From Brachybacterium alimentarium (lineage in GTDB: Bacteria > Actinomycetota > Actinomycetes > Actinomycetales > Dermabacteraceae): a stretch of DNA of 64,000 bases. Both the position numbers and the translations under genes were made by a program. The stretch is taken from assembly GCF_002332425.1 (NCBI RefSeq), contig NZ_NRGS01000007.1, forward strand, positions 1-64,000, written 5' to 3'. The notes beneath the pieces were generated by a model. It searched no databases, had not been told where the DNA came from, and worked only from the letters and a program-made list of their open reading frames with translations. Positions 20,468-28,720 of this stretch are shown here, in pieces (position 1 is the stretch's first letter; every line of letters starts with the position of its first letter).

Positions 20468-21643
20468 GTGATCGATGCTCTCTGCGACCGCCGGCCCGAA
20501 CCCACCCTCGAGCGACTGCTCGCGGATCTGGTGCCGCCGCCGCGATTCGCCCGGGCGCGCCTGGAGAACTACGTGCCCGATCCGACCTACCCCTCCCAAG
20601 ACGAGGCCAAGCAGCGCGTGAGCGAGTTCGCCGCGCGACTGGGGCGGCCCAAGGGCGGGTTCCTCGCGAAGCTGCGCCGACGGCCCGAGGCGTCCCAGGG
20701 CATCTATCTCGACGGCGGCTTCGGCGTGGGCAAGACCCACCTGCTCACCTCCCTCTTCCACGCGGTCGACGGCAAGCGCGTGTACGGCACGTTCGTGGAG
20801 TACACGGATCTCGTCGGCGCGCTCGGCTTCCAGCGCGCGGTGGAGCTGCTGGGCGAGTCGGTGCTGGTGTGCATCGATGAGTTCGAGCTCGACGATCCCG
20901 GGGACACACTGCTGATGACCCGCCTGATCCGCGAGCTCTCCGATCGGGGGGTCGCGGTTGCCGCCACCTCCAACACGCTTCCCGATGCGCTCGGCGAGGG
21001 CCGCTTCGCCGCGCAGGACTTCCTGCGCGAGATCCAGGCCATGGCCGATCGGTTCCAGGTGCTGCGCATCGACGGAGAGGACTACCGCCGTCGCGACGGC
21101 GTCACCGAGATCCTCTCGCTGCCCGAGGACATGGTGCGTGAGCACGCCCGCGCCCAGGACGGGGCGACGCTGGATGCGTTCGATGATCTCCTGGCCCATC
21201 TGACCACCGTGCACCCCTCCCGCTACGGGAGCATGATCGATGAGGTCTCCACCGCGCATGTGACCGCGCTGCACGGCCTGTCCCGGCATCACGATGCCCT
21301 GCGGTTCGTCGTGCTCGTGGACCGTCTCTATGACCGCGAGGTCCCGGTGCTGGTCTCCGCCGCGCCCGGCGAGGGGAGCGCCCGCGCGCGCAGCGACGCC
21401 TCCGGTGACGACGCTGCGGCAGCGCAGGCGGGAGAGAGCACGTCCGAGCAGGACGCCTCCGCCGCGCACGAGGCGGCCACGGGCGGAGCACCGGAGGGAG
21501 CAGAGATCTTCTCGGACCTGTTCACCGCCGAGCTCCTGCGCAGCGGCTACCGCAAGAAGTACTACCGAGCGCTGTCCCGGCTCGCCTCGCTCGCCCATGA
21601 CGGCACGAAGCTCCTGAGGACTCCGCAGGAGGCCGAGGGGTGA
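20468..21643 (+). CDS. zapE: ZapE/AFG1-family cell division ATPase
   Basis: 391 aa AAA+-like ATPase. Walker A is GGFGVGKTHLL (~residues 82-92), Walker B is LVCIDEFELDDPGD (~136), and a sensor region is AVAATSNTLPDALGEGRF. In E. coli ZapE binds FtsZ and acts at the constricting septum; AFG1 is the mitochondrial relative. A low-complexity Ala/Glu/Ser insert (~300-345) precedes the C-terminal SGYRKKYYRALSRL block. Start GTG 20468 follows a TACACT box; an upstream in-frame ATG at 20342 would add 42 unconserved residues and overlap the divergent gene. Confidence 0.87.
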   Translation: MIDALCDRRPEPTLERLLADLVPPPRFARARLENYVPDPTYPSQDEAKQRVSEFAARLGRPKGGFLAKLRRRPEASQGIYLDGGFGVGKTHLLTSLFHAVDGKRVYGTFVEYTDLVGALGFQRAVELLGESVLVCIDEFELDDPGDTLLMTRLIRELSDRGVAVAATSNTLPDALGEGRFAAQDFLREIQAMADRFQVLRIDGEDYRRRDGVTEILSLPEDMVREHARAQDGATLDAFDDLLAHLTTVHPSRYGSMIDEVSTAHVTALHGLSRHHDALRFVVLVDRLYDREVPVLVSAAPGEGSARARSDASGDDAAAAQAGESTSEQDASAAHEAATGGAPEGAEIFSDLFTAELLRSGYRKKYYRALSRLASLAHDGTKLLRTPQEAEG

Positions 21644-22335
21644 GCGCCCCGGCGGACCGGGACGATGCGGTGCGCAGCACCAGGTCCGAGCAGGCGCGGC
21701 GCGTGCTCGCCGCCCGCATCATGGACGGCGCGCTCGCCCCGGGGACGCCGTTGAGGATCGGGGCGCTCTCGCGGGATCTCGCGATGAGCGCGACGCCCGT
21801 GCGGGAGGCGCTGAACCTCCTGACGGGCGAGAAGCTCGTGGAGTACCTGCCGATGCGAGGCTTCGTGGTGACCCGCCCGCCGGACGACGACCAGGTGCGG
21901 ACGATGGGGGAAGCCCGACTGCTCCTGGAGCCGGAGCTCGCCGCGCTCGCTGCTCAACGGGCGACCGGACCTGAGCGCGCGGCGCTCGCCGCAACCCTCG
22001 AGAGCACCGCCGCTGCGGGCGTCGGCGCGCGGTTCCACGAGTACGAGGGCTATCTCGAGCACTCCAGCAGCTTCCACGCCGAGATCGCTCGCGCCGCCCG
22101 GAACCCCTACCTGGCCGCGGCGCTCGAGGGGATCCCGGTCCACACCCTCCGGTTCCGCCGTTTCGGTGACGCCGGCGTGGACGACTCGGAGATCTCCGTG
22201 CAGGAGCACCGCGGCGTCCTCGAGGCGATCTGCCGTGCCGATGCGGAGGCCGCACGCACGGCCATGAGGGCTCACGTCCGGGCGGTGACCGACCGTGCGC
22301 TGCGCCCGGGCGCGAGCGATGGGCCTGCCGCGTAG
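21640..22335 (+). CDS. GntR-family (FadR/FCD) transcriptional regulator
   Basis: 231 aa. A winged helix-turn-helix occupies residues ~12-78 (LRIGALSRDLAMSATPVREALNLLTG, with the GntR signature TPVREAL). It is followed by a helical FCD effector domain (~95-220) with conserved His residues in FHEYEGYLEHSSSFHAEI and QEHRGVLEAI that usually bind a metal and a carboxylate ligand. It overlaps zapE by GTGA but functionally belongs with the sugar-acid genes downstream. It probably controls the divergent promoters around 23310-23336 (inference). Confidence 0.85.
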   Translation: MSAPADRDDAVRSTRSEQARRVLAARIMDGALAPGTPLRIGALSRDLAMSATPVREALNLLTGEKLVEYLPMRGFVVTRPPDDDQVRTMGEARLLLEPELAALAAQRATGPERAALAATLESTAAAGVGARFHEYEGYLEHSSSFHAEIARAARNPYLAAALEGIPVHTLRFRRFGDAGVDDSEISVQEHRGVLEAICRADAEAARTAMRAHVRAVTDRALRPGASDGPAA

Positions 22336-22406
22336 CGGCGTGCGGCGACCCTCCGCCGCGGCCGGCACGCTGCGCTGACCTCGCTCACGGGCGCACGCGG
22401 GACCGA

Positions 22407-23276
22407 TCAGTCCCGATCGGCCAGGTACAGCTCCTGGACGACCGTGTGATCCTGCTGGCCGTTCCCCTGATCCACGGTCTCCGTGTAGAGGGAGAGCAGT
22501 GCGGGCAGGAGGCGCGGGGGAAGCCCGGCGCGTGCGGAGGCATCGGTCGCGTAGCGGAGGTCCTTGACCTGATTGTCGGCGGACCCGCCGAGCGAGTACT
22601 CCCGCTCGAGGAGCTTGTCCTTCTTCTGCGTGAGCACCTCGCTGCGGGCCAGGCCGCCCTCCAGGAGGGTGATGAGCTGCTGCACGTCGAGGCCGGAGCG
22701 TCGGGCCAGTCCGAAGGCCTCGGCGAGCGCGGCGAGGGTGCCTCCCACGACGATCTGATTGCAGAGCTTGGCGATCGAGCCGCTGCCCAGCTCCCCGAGA
22801 TGCAGGACGGTGCTCCCGATCAGCTCGAGGACGGGCAGCACGGTCGCGACGTCCTGCTCGGCGCCGCCGACCATGATCGACAGGGTCCCGGCCTGCGCCC
22901 CGGCGACCCCGCCGGAGACCGGGGCGTCGACGACGCCGATGCCGTGCGGGGCGAGGTCCTGCGCGAGCTCCCGCACCGGATCGGGCCCGCTGGTCGACAT
23001 GATCACCAGGCGGGCCCCGGCAGCGCCCCACGCAGCGATCGTGCCCTCGTCCAGCAGCTCTCGCAGCTGGGTCACATCGGGCAGGACGGACAGGATCACC
23101 GGGGCCGCGGCCTCAGCAGGAGTGCGTGCGCGATGGGCCCCGGCCTCCACGAGATCGTCAGCCCGGTGCGCGGTGCGGTTCCACACGGTCGGGGCGGCTC
23201 CGGCGGCCAGGAGGGTGGCGGCGATCGGGTGCCCCATCGGGCCCAGACCGATCACGGACGTCTGCGGGGGCACCAT
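22407..23276 (-). CDS. HIBADH/GarR-family NAD(P)-dependent beta-hydroxyacid dehydrogenase
   Basis: 289 aa. The Rossmann motif is VIGLGPMGHPIAATLLAAG (residues ~7-25). The substrate-binding signature is VDAPVSGGVAGAQAGTL (~118), and the catalytic Lys is in GSIAKLCNQIVVGG (~170). The family reduces or oxidises beta-hydroxyacids such as tartronate semialdehyde, 3-hydroxyisobutyrate or glyoxylate derivatives. ATG 23276 has AAGGAG upstream; an upstream start would lie inside the promoter. It is divergent from the first SDR of the sugar-acid cluster and convergent with the GntR regulator. Confidence 0.85.
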   Translation of the reverse strand: MVPPQTSVIGLGPMGHPIAATLLAAGAAPTVWNRTAHRADDLVEAGAHRARTPAEAAAPVILSVLPDVTQLRELLDEGTIAAWGAAGARLVIMSTSGPDPVRELAQDLAPHGIGVVDAPVSGGVAGAQAGTLSIMVGGAEQDVATVLPVLELIGSTVLHLGELGSGSIAKLCNQIVVGGTLAALAEAFGLARRSGLDVQQLITLLEGGLARSEVLTQKKDKLLEREYSLGGSADNQVKDLRYATDASARAGLPPRLLPALLSLYTETVDQGNGQQDHTVVQELYLADRD

Positions 23277-23309
23277 GAGGGCTCCTTCACAATCAGGGGG
23301 ATAGGACCG

Positions 23310-23336
23310 TAGACTCAGGATCATATTTTATTTTCG
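23310..23336. promoter_or_regulatory. Overlapping divergent promoters in an AT-rich island
   Basis: On the minus strand TATGAT (23325-23320) is a good -10 box ~44 nt before the reductase ATG. On the plus strand TAGACT (23310-23315) is a -10 candidate ~88 nt before the SDR ATG. The segment atcatattttattttc (23320-23335) is strikingly AT-rich for this genome. The two promoters lie within 16 bp of each other, so one bound regulator, plausibly the GntR protein at 21640, could control both. I see no clear palindromic operator. Confidence 0.5.
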
Positions 23337-23403
23337 GCGGGGCGTCGTCCTGCCCCGCCGACGGCGGCCGTCCGCCGTCCCGGAATCTGATCAGGAGCAT
23401 CCC

Positions 23404-24192
23404 ATGGCCGTGACCCCGTACCCCGCCTCCGACTTCCCCCGGCAGCCTGCCGCGCTCGTCACCGGAGCCGCCTCCGAGCGGGGGATCGGCCGCGCCACCG
23501 CCCACCGCCTGGCACGGGAGGGCTGGGCCGTGGCGGTCATGGACCTCGACGAGGCGGCCTGCGAAGCGCTCGCCCACGAGCTCTCGCAGACCCACGGCGT
23601 TCCGGCGCTTGGCCTCGGAGTCGACATCTCGAACGAGCAGCAGGTGATCGATGCCCTCGCCCAGGTCGATGCGGAGCTGCCGCAGCTCGTCGGCGTCGTC
23701 AACAATGCCGGCATCTCCTCGCCCACCCCGTTCACCGAGGTCAGCACCGAGGAGTGGAAGCGGGTGTTCGACGTCAACGTCCACGGCACGTTCTTCGTGA
23801 CCCGGGAAGCGGTGAAGATCTTCCGGCGCCACAGCCTGGGGCGGATCGTGAACATCTCCAGTGCGTCCGCCGAGCGCGGAGGCGGCGTCTACGGGCGCGC
23901 CGCGTACTCCGGATCGAAGGCCGCGCTGCTGGGCTTCGCGAAGACCTGGGCCCGCGAGCTGGGCGAGTACGGCATCACGGCGAACTCGGTCGCTCCCGGA
24001 TCCATCGACACGGACATCATGGGTGGCCGTCTCACCGACGAGCGCAAGGAGGTCCTGCTGCAAGAACTCCCGGTGGGCCGGGTCGGCACCGTCGATGACG
24101 TCGCCGGAGCCATCCACTTCCTGCTGGGCCGCGACGGCGGATACCTCACCGGGGTCACCCTCGACGTGAACGGCGGGTCCCACATCCACTGA
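23404..24192 (+). CDS. Short-chain dehydrogenase/reductase
   Basis: 262 aa classical SDR. Cofactor motif VTGAASERGIGRATA (residues ~20-34), NNAG (~99-102), catalytic Ser in IVNISSASAERGG and the YxxxK pair in AAYSGSKAALLGFAKT. The acidic residue in VMDLDEAA after the second strand favours NAD. The C-terminus reads YLTGVTLDVNGGSHIH. The likely substrate is a sugar, sugar acid or polyol, given its neighbours. First gene of the plus-strand arm of the cluster; AGGAG lies just upstream of the ATG. Confidence 0.85.
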   Translation: MAVTPYPASDFPRQPAALVTGAASERGIGRATAHRLAREGWAVAVMDLDEAACEALAHELSQTHGVPALGLGVDISNEQQVIDALAQVDAELPQLVGVVNNAGISSPTPFTEVSTEEWKRVFDVNVHGTFFVTREAVKIFRRHSLGRIVNISSASAERGGGVYGRAAYSGSKAALLGFAKTWARELGEYGITANSVAPGSIDTDIMGGRLTDERKEVLLQELPVGRVGTVDDVAGAIHFLLGRDGGYLTGVTLDVNGGSHIH

Positions 24193-24216
24193 GCCCGTTC
24201 GCCCGTTCGCCCGTTC
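24193..24216 (+). repeat. 8-bp tandem repeat between two SDR genes
   Basis: gcccgttc is repeated three times exactly, directly after the stop codon of the first SDR. No coding role. Confidence 0.85.
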
Positions 24217-24245
24217 GCCGTCCCCTTCCCCACCAGGAGAGACCG

Positions 24246-24986
24246 ATGCCCTATCCCGGAACCCTCGACGTCGACCTCACCGGCGCGACCGCCGTGGTCA
24301 CCGGTTCGACCCGCGGCATCGGCCGCGCCCTGACCGAGCTCCTCCTGGCCTCCGGGGCGAGGGTGATCGGCCTGCAGCGCGGCACCGACTCGCTCGGCCC
24401 CGGCCACACGTGCCTCAGCGTGGACCTCGCCGATCCGGCGGCCCGCGCCGACGCGGTGGACGCGGTGCTCGCCGATCACGAGATCGACATCCTCGTCAAC
24501 AACGCCGGCATCAATCTGCGCCACACCGTCGAGGACTTCCCCCGCGACGAGTTCTCCCAGGTCATGTCGATCAACCTCGATGCCGTGGTGCATCTGACCC
24601 AGGCGTTCGGGCGCCCCATGCTCGAGCGTGGGCACGGGAGGATCGTCAACATCGCTTCGATGCTCTCGTTCTTCGGCGGGGTGAAGGCTTCCGCCTATGC
24701 GGCGTCCAAGGGGGCGGTCGCACAGTTCACGAAGTCCGTCGCCAACGAGTGGGCCGGCAGGGGAGTCGCCGTCAACGCGGTCGCCCCGGGCTACATCGCC
24801 ACGGAGCTCAATGTCGCCCTGCGGGAGGACCCGGAGCGCAATGGCGAGATCATCGGACGGATCCCCGCCGGTCGGTGGGGGAGCGCCGAGGACATCGCCG
24901 GGACCGTCCTGTTCCTGTGCAGCGGAGGCGCCGACTACGTGCACGGGACCGTGCTGCCCGTCGACGGAGGCTATCTCGCCCGCTGA
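24246..24986 (+). CDS. KduD-like SDR (2-deoxy-D-gluconate 3-dehydrogenase / DKI dehydrogenase type)
   Basis: 246 aa classical SDR. VVTGSTRGIGRALTE (~residues 17-31), NNAGINLRHTVEDF, catalytic Ser in IVNIASMLSFFGGV, and YAASKGAVAQFTKSVANEWA. The C-terminal RIPAGRWGSAEDIAGTVLFL and YVHGTVLPVDGGYLAR strongly resemble KduD/2-deoxy-D-gluconate 3-dehydrogenase, which acts on keto-deoxy sugar acids from uronate breakdown. AGGAGA lies upstream of the ATG. It is probably co-transcribed with the preceding SDR and the aldolase that follows. Confidence 0.82.
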   Translation: MPYPGTLDVDLTGATAVVTGSTRGIGRALTELLLASGARVIGLQRGTDSLGPGHTCLSVDLADPAARADAVDAVLADHEIDILVNNAGINLRHTVEDFPRDEFSQVMSINLDAVVHLTQAFGRPMLERGHGRIVNIASMLSFFGGVKASAYAASKGAVAQFTKSVANEWAGRGVAVNAVAPGYIATELNVALREDPERNGEIIGRIPAGRWGSAEDIAGTVLFLCSGGADYVHGTVLPVDGGYLAR

Positions 24987-25080
24987 GTGCCCGGCCGTTC
25001 ATAGGGCCCGGCGCGGGCCCGGCGCGTGTCCGAACCGGCCGCGGTCCGCTCGCTCCCGTCCCTCATGGAAGGATCACCCC

Positions 25081-25713
25081 ATGACCTCTCACCAGCCGCT
25101 CCTGATCGCGATCCTCCGTGGACTGACCCCGCAGGAGGCGCCCGCCATCGGTGACGCCCTGCTCGGGGCGGGCATCGCCCATCTGGAAGTCCCCCTGAAC
25201 TCCCCGCAGCCCTTCGAGTCGATCCGGATCCTCTCCGAGCGGCTCGGGAGCGACGCTCGCATCGGCGCCGGGACCGTCGTGGACCTCGCCGATGTGCAGC
25301 GCGTCGCCGACGCCGGCGGCGAACTGGTGGTCGCCCCGAACACGGACCCCGAGATCATCGCGCGCTCCCTCGAGCTCGGAATGACGCCCTACCCCGGGGT
25401 GGCGACGGCGACCGACGTGTTCTCCGCGCTGCGCGCCGGAGCTCGGCACCTGAAGATCTTCCCGGCCGACGCCCTGGGCGAGAGCCTGCTGAAGGCCTGG
25501 AGCGCCGTCGTGCCCGAGGGCACCTCGTTCCTGCCCGTCGGAGGCATCACCACCGAGACGATCCCGAGCTGGATCCGCGCGGGCGCCGGCGGCGCCGGGA
25601 TCGGATCGTTCCTCTATGCCCCGGGCCGGTCGGCCGACGAGGTGGGGTCGATCGGTGCGGACCTCGTCCGTGCCGCCCAGGGCGCCCATCAGCGCGAGGG
25701 CACCGCGCTCTGA
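25081..25713 (+). CDS. dgoA: KDPG/KDPGal-type aldolase (DgoA-like)
   Basis: 210 aa class I aldolase of the Eda/DgoA family. Residues LIAILRGLTPQEA (Arg13), HLEVPLNSPQPFESI (Glu36), IGAGTVVD, VAPNTDPEII and the Schiff-base lysine Lys125 in HLKIFPADALGES are all present; the end is GAGIGSFLYAPG. LEVPLNSPQ and GSxLYxxG are closer to DgoA (2-dehydro-3-deoxy-6-phosphogalactonate aldolase) than to Eda. Products would be pyruvate and glyceraldehyde 3-phosphate. ATG 25081 has AAGGA upstream. No keto-deoxy sugar kinase or dehydratase is present nearby. Confidence 0.8.
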   Translation: MTSHQPLLIAILRGLTPQEAPAIGDALLGAGIAHLEVPLNSPQPFESIRILSERLGSDARIGAGTVVDLADVQRVADAGGELVVAPNTDPEIIARSLELGMTPYPGVATATDVFSALRAGARHLKIFPADALGESLLKAWSAVVPEGTSFLPVGGITTETIPSWIRAGAGGAGIGSFLYAPGRSADEVGSIGADLVRAAQGAHQREGTAL

Positions 25714-25718
25714 CACCG

Positions 25719-25737
25719 GGTCGCGTTCGGCGCGACC
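25719..25737 (+). terminator. Hairpin after the DgoA-like aldolase gene
   Basis: ggtcgcg and cgcgacc (7 bp) flank a 5-nt loop, 6 nt after the stop codon, between convergent genes. There is no T run, so this is a weak intrinsic-type terminator at best. Confidence 0.4.
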
Positions 25738-25744
25738 GCGGATG

Positions 25745-25770
25745 CCGCTCCTCGGGGCCGCTCCTCGGGG
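25745..25770 (+). repeat. 13-bp perfect tandem duplication
   Basis: ccgctcctcgggg at 25745-25757 and 25758-25770 in the intergenic space between the aldolase and the convergent dehydrogenase. Confidence 0.85.
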
Positions 25771-25811
25771 ACGAGAGATCCGCCCGACGGGCGGCAGGGT
25801 ACGACGCGCGC

Positions 25812-26786
25812 TCAAGCGCGCGAGCTGCCCAGCACCTCGGGATTGAGGATGTTGCGCGGGGTGCGCCCGGCGAGGACCTCCACCACGTTCTCGATCACGC
25901 GGCGCTTGAGCTCCGTCTCGGATTCCTCGCTGTACCAGGAGGCGTGCGGGGTGAGCACGGCGGTGGGGCAGTCCCTCAGCGGGCTGTCCTGCGGCAGCGG
26001 CTCGGTCTCGAACACGTCCAGTCCCGCCCCGCGCAGGTGGCCGGACCGGAGCGCCTCGACCACGGCGGCCGTGTCCACGACACCGCCCCGGCTGGTGTTC
26101 ACCAGCATCGCTCCCGGCCTCATCCGGGCGAGGGTCCCGGTGGTGATCAGATGACGCGTCTGCTCGGTCAGGGGCACGTGGAGGCTGATCACGTCGGATC
26201 CTGCCAGGACCTCGTCCTGCGTGCGCACGGCGATGCCGTCCTCCGTGGTGGTGCCGGGTTCGCGCATCGGGTCGTATCCGTGCACGGCAAAGCCGAGCGC
26301 GCGGGCCTTGCGGGCCGTGGCCGCCCCGATGCGGCCCAGCCCGATCACCCCGAAGGTGCGGGTGCGGATCCGGTGCAGCGGCTTGACCGGGGTGAGGGAC
26401 GTGGTCCCGGCACGGAGGTTCCGGTCCAGTTCGACGACGCCGCGGGACAGGGACACAGCCAGTGCGATGGCGTGATCGGAGACGTCCTCGGTCCCGTAGT
26501 CGGGCACATTGCTCACCGCGACGCCCAGCTCGGTGGCCGCCTCGACATCGAGGGTGTCGACGCCGACGCCGTACCTGCCGACCGCCCGCACCGCCGGCAG
26601 GGCCTCCAGCACCCGACGAGTGATCGGCGCGTACTGCACCAGCAGCGCCTCCGCGCCCCGGGCGGCCTCGATCACCTCGTCCTCGGTGCGGGCCTGTGCG
26701 AGGACCAGCTCGATGCCGGCGGCGTCGGCGACGGCCTGCTCCTCCGTGATGCGGTCCTGGTCCAGGTCGGTGATGACGATCTTCAT
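25812..26786 (-). CDS. D-2-hydroxyacid dehydrogenase, CtBP-like
   Basis: 324 aa. NAD-binding GVIGLGRIGAATARKA (~residues 146-161), then the catalytic triad: Arg in LVNTSRGGVVDT (~234), Glu in GLDVFETEPLP and His in VLTPHASWYSEES. The N-terminal YGVGVDTLDVEAATELGV and the late ASWYSEES motif resemble the C-terminal-binding-protein branch of the family. It would interconvert a 2-ketoacid and a D-2-hydroxyacid; the substrate is unknown. ATG 26786 follows GGGAG. Same strand as treZ, 77 nt downstream of it, but by chemistry it fits the sugar-acid cluster. Confidence 0.85.
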   Translation of the reverse strand: MKIVITDLDQDRITEEQAVADAAGIELVLAQARTEDEVIEAARGAEALLVQYAPITRRVLEALPAVRAVGRYGVGVDTLDVEAATELGVAVSNVPDYGTEDVSDHAIALAVSLSRGVVELDRNLRAGTTSLTPVKPLHRIRTRTFGVIGLGRIGAATARKARALGFAVHGYDPMREPGTTTEDGIAVRTQDEVLAGSDVISLHVPLTEQTRHLITTGTLARMRPGAMLVNTSRGGVVDTAAVVEALRSGHLRGAGLDVFETEPLPQDSPLRDCPTAVLTPHASWYSEESETELKRRVIENVVEVLAGRTPRNILNPEVLGSSRA

Positions 26787-26863
26787 GGGCTCCCTCTCCT
26801 CGATTCTCGTCCCTGCGCTGCTCGGCGGCCCCGGTCGGAGGAGCCGGTGACAGCCAGCTCGTC

Positions 26864-28720
26864 TCATTCTGCGCGGAGACGGAGGACCGCCGCTCCGGCG
26901 TCACTCATCTGGACCCGACCCTCAGGGGAGAGGGACGCGTCGCCGAAGGCCGCGAGGATCCCGTCGGCAGGAGGGCCCTCGGCGAGCAGGCCGGGGCCGC
27001 GATGGGCGAGCACACCCAGCCTGCCGCGCCGCAGCAGCACGGACTGCTCCGCGAGCACCTCGACACTCGTGCGGCGCAGATCCGGGTCGGTGAACTCGTC
27101 GTGGGTACGGCGCAGTCCGCTCAGCTGCCGATACCAGGCCAGGATGCGGGCGTGATCGCCGATCTCCCGCTCCTCGTGGTGCAGGATCGAGGACTCGAAG
27201 GTGGCGACGGACTGCGGGTCCGGCACGGCGTCGCCCCACCCCATCGCGGCGAACTCCTCGATGCGTCCGGCACTGACCAGGGGGCCGAGCTCGTCGTCGT
27301 GATCGGAGAAGTACGCGAACGGGGCCGAGGCGGCCCATTCCTCGCCCTGGAACAGCATCGGCGTGCCCGGGCCCAGCAGGATCAGGGCGATCGCGGCCGC
27401 GTGCTGCTGGACGGTCAGCGACTGGTGGATCCGGTCGCCGGTGGCACGGTTGCCCACCTGGTCGTGGTCCTGCAGGAAGGTCACGAACGAGTGCGCGTCG
27501 TACCGGAGCGAGTCCCGATCGACGGGGGCGCCCCAGACCCGGCCTCGGAACGAGGAGTACGTGCCGGCGTGGAGGAACACGGTCGTGAGGACCGTGGCCA
27601 GCGCGTCGGCCGAGCCGAAGTCCTCGTAATAGCCGCCGCGCTCGCCGGTGATCCAGGCGTGCACGCCGTGGTGGACGTCGTCGGCCCACTGCATGTCCAT
27701 GCCCAGTCCGCCCGCGCTCGTGGGAGTGACGGTGAGCGGGTCGTTGCGGTCGGACTCCGCGATCAGCGTCAGGGGGCGACCGGTCTCGGCCTCCCACGAG
27801 GCGACGGCGTCGGAGAGCTCGGCGAGCAGATGCGGGGACGACTCGTCGTGCAGCTCATGGACGGCGTCGAGCCGCAGACCGTCCAGGCCGACATCGACCA
27901 ACCACAGCCGGGCGCTGCCGAGCAGGAAGTCGCGCACCTCGCGGGAGCCGGGCTGGTCGAGGTTCACCGCCTCGCCCCACGGGGTGTGGTGCTGATCGGT
28001 GAAGTACGGGCCGAACTTCCCGAGGTAGTTGCCGGAAGGGCCGAGGTGGTTGTGGACCACGTCGACCAGGACGGCGAGGTCGCGGGCGTGCGCCGCCGCG
28101 ACGAAGCGAGCCAGGCCCGCCGGGCCGCCGTAGTCGGCGTGGGTGGCGTACAGCCCGACCCCGTCGTACCCCCAGCCGCGGTGCCCGGGGAAGGTCGCGA
28201 TCGGCATCAGCTCGAGCGCGTCCACGCCGAGCTCCACGAGCTCGTCGAGGCGGTCGATCGCCGAGTCGAAAGTGCCTCCGCGTCCGTGCGGCCCCGGGGT
28301 GAAGGTGCCGATATGCAGCTCATAGATCACGCCGCCGCGCAGGCTGCGCCCCTGCCAGGTGGACGGCTCGCGCAGCCCCCGCGGGTCGACGACTTCGCTC
28401 TCACCGTGCACTCCGTCGGGCTGGGACAGCGCCCGCGGATCGGGCAGCCAGGGCTCGCCCCCATCGAGCCGGAACGCATATCGGGCGCCGGGCACCGCCG
28501 GGACACCCGGCAGTTCGAACCAGCCGCCGGGAGCCGGCCGCATCGGATGCTCGACCCCGTCGATCCGGACCGTCACGGAGCCGGCCAGGGGAGCCCACAC
28601 CTCGTAGCGGTCGTACGCGCGGACGAATCGGGAATCATGGTTCGGGTTCGGGTTCGGGTTCGGGTTCGGGTTCGGGTTCGGGTTCGGGTTCGGCTCCTGA
28701 CGTCGCGATGGGTCGATCAT
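26864..28720 (-). CDS. treZ: Malto-oligosyltrehalose trehalohydrolase
   Basis: 618 aa GH13 enzyme that releases trehalose from maltooligosyltrehalose made by TreY. An N-terminal carbohydrate-binding-like domain (YEVWAPLAGSVTVRIDG) precedes the barrel: RGWGYDGVGLYATHADYGGP, LDAVHELHDES (nucleophile Asp), LIAESDRND (acid/base Glu) and FLQDHDQVGNRATGDR (third Asp with His). ATG 28720 overlaps the treY stop (ATGA). Directly after the start, PN dipeptides are repeated nine times, encoded by a hexanucleotide repeat. Last gene of glgX-treY-treZ. Confidence 0.92.
   Translation of the reverse strand: MIDPSRRQEPNPNPNPNPNPNPNPNPNHDSRFVRAYDRYEVWAPLAGSVTVRIDGVEHPMRPAPGGWFELPGVPAVPGARYAFRLDGGEPWLPDPRALSQPDGVHGESEVVDPRGLREPSTWQGRSLRGGVIYELHIGTFTPGPHGRGGTFDSAIDRLDELVELGVDALELMPIATFPGHRGWGYDGVGLYATHADYGGPAGLARFVAAAHARDLAVLVDVVHNHLGPSGNYLGKFGPYFTDQHHTPWGEAVNLDQPGSREVRDFLLGSARLWLVDVGLDGLRLDAVHELHDESSPHLLAELSDAVASWEAETGRPLTLIAESDRNDPLTVTPTSAGGLGMDMQWADDVHHGVHAWITGERGGYYEDFGSADALATVLTTVFLHAGTYSSFRGRVWGAPVDRDSLRYDAHSFVTFLQDHDQVGNRATGDRIHQSLTVQQHAAAIALILLGPGTPMLFQGEEWAASAPFAYFSDHDDELGPLVSAGRIEEFAAMGWGDAVPDPQSVATFESSILHHEEREIGDHARILAWYRQLSGLRRTHDEFTDPDLRRTSVEVLAEQSVLLRRGRLGVLAHRGPGLLAEGPPADGILAAFGDASLSPEGRVQMSDAGAAVLRLRAE
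28639..28693 (+). repeat. Hexanucleotide microsatellite (GGTTCG)9 in the treZ 5' coding region
   Basis: Nine perfect copies of GGTTCG plus one base. Read on the minus strand they encode alternating Asn-Pro residues ~10-27 of TreZ. Copy-number change would lengthen or shorten the peptide without shifting frame. The repeat is perfect at the DNA level, suggesting recent expansion or active slippage. Confidence 0.95.
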
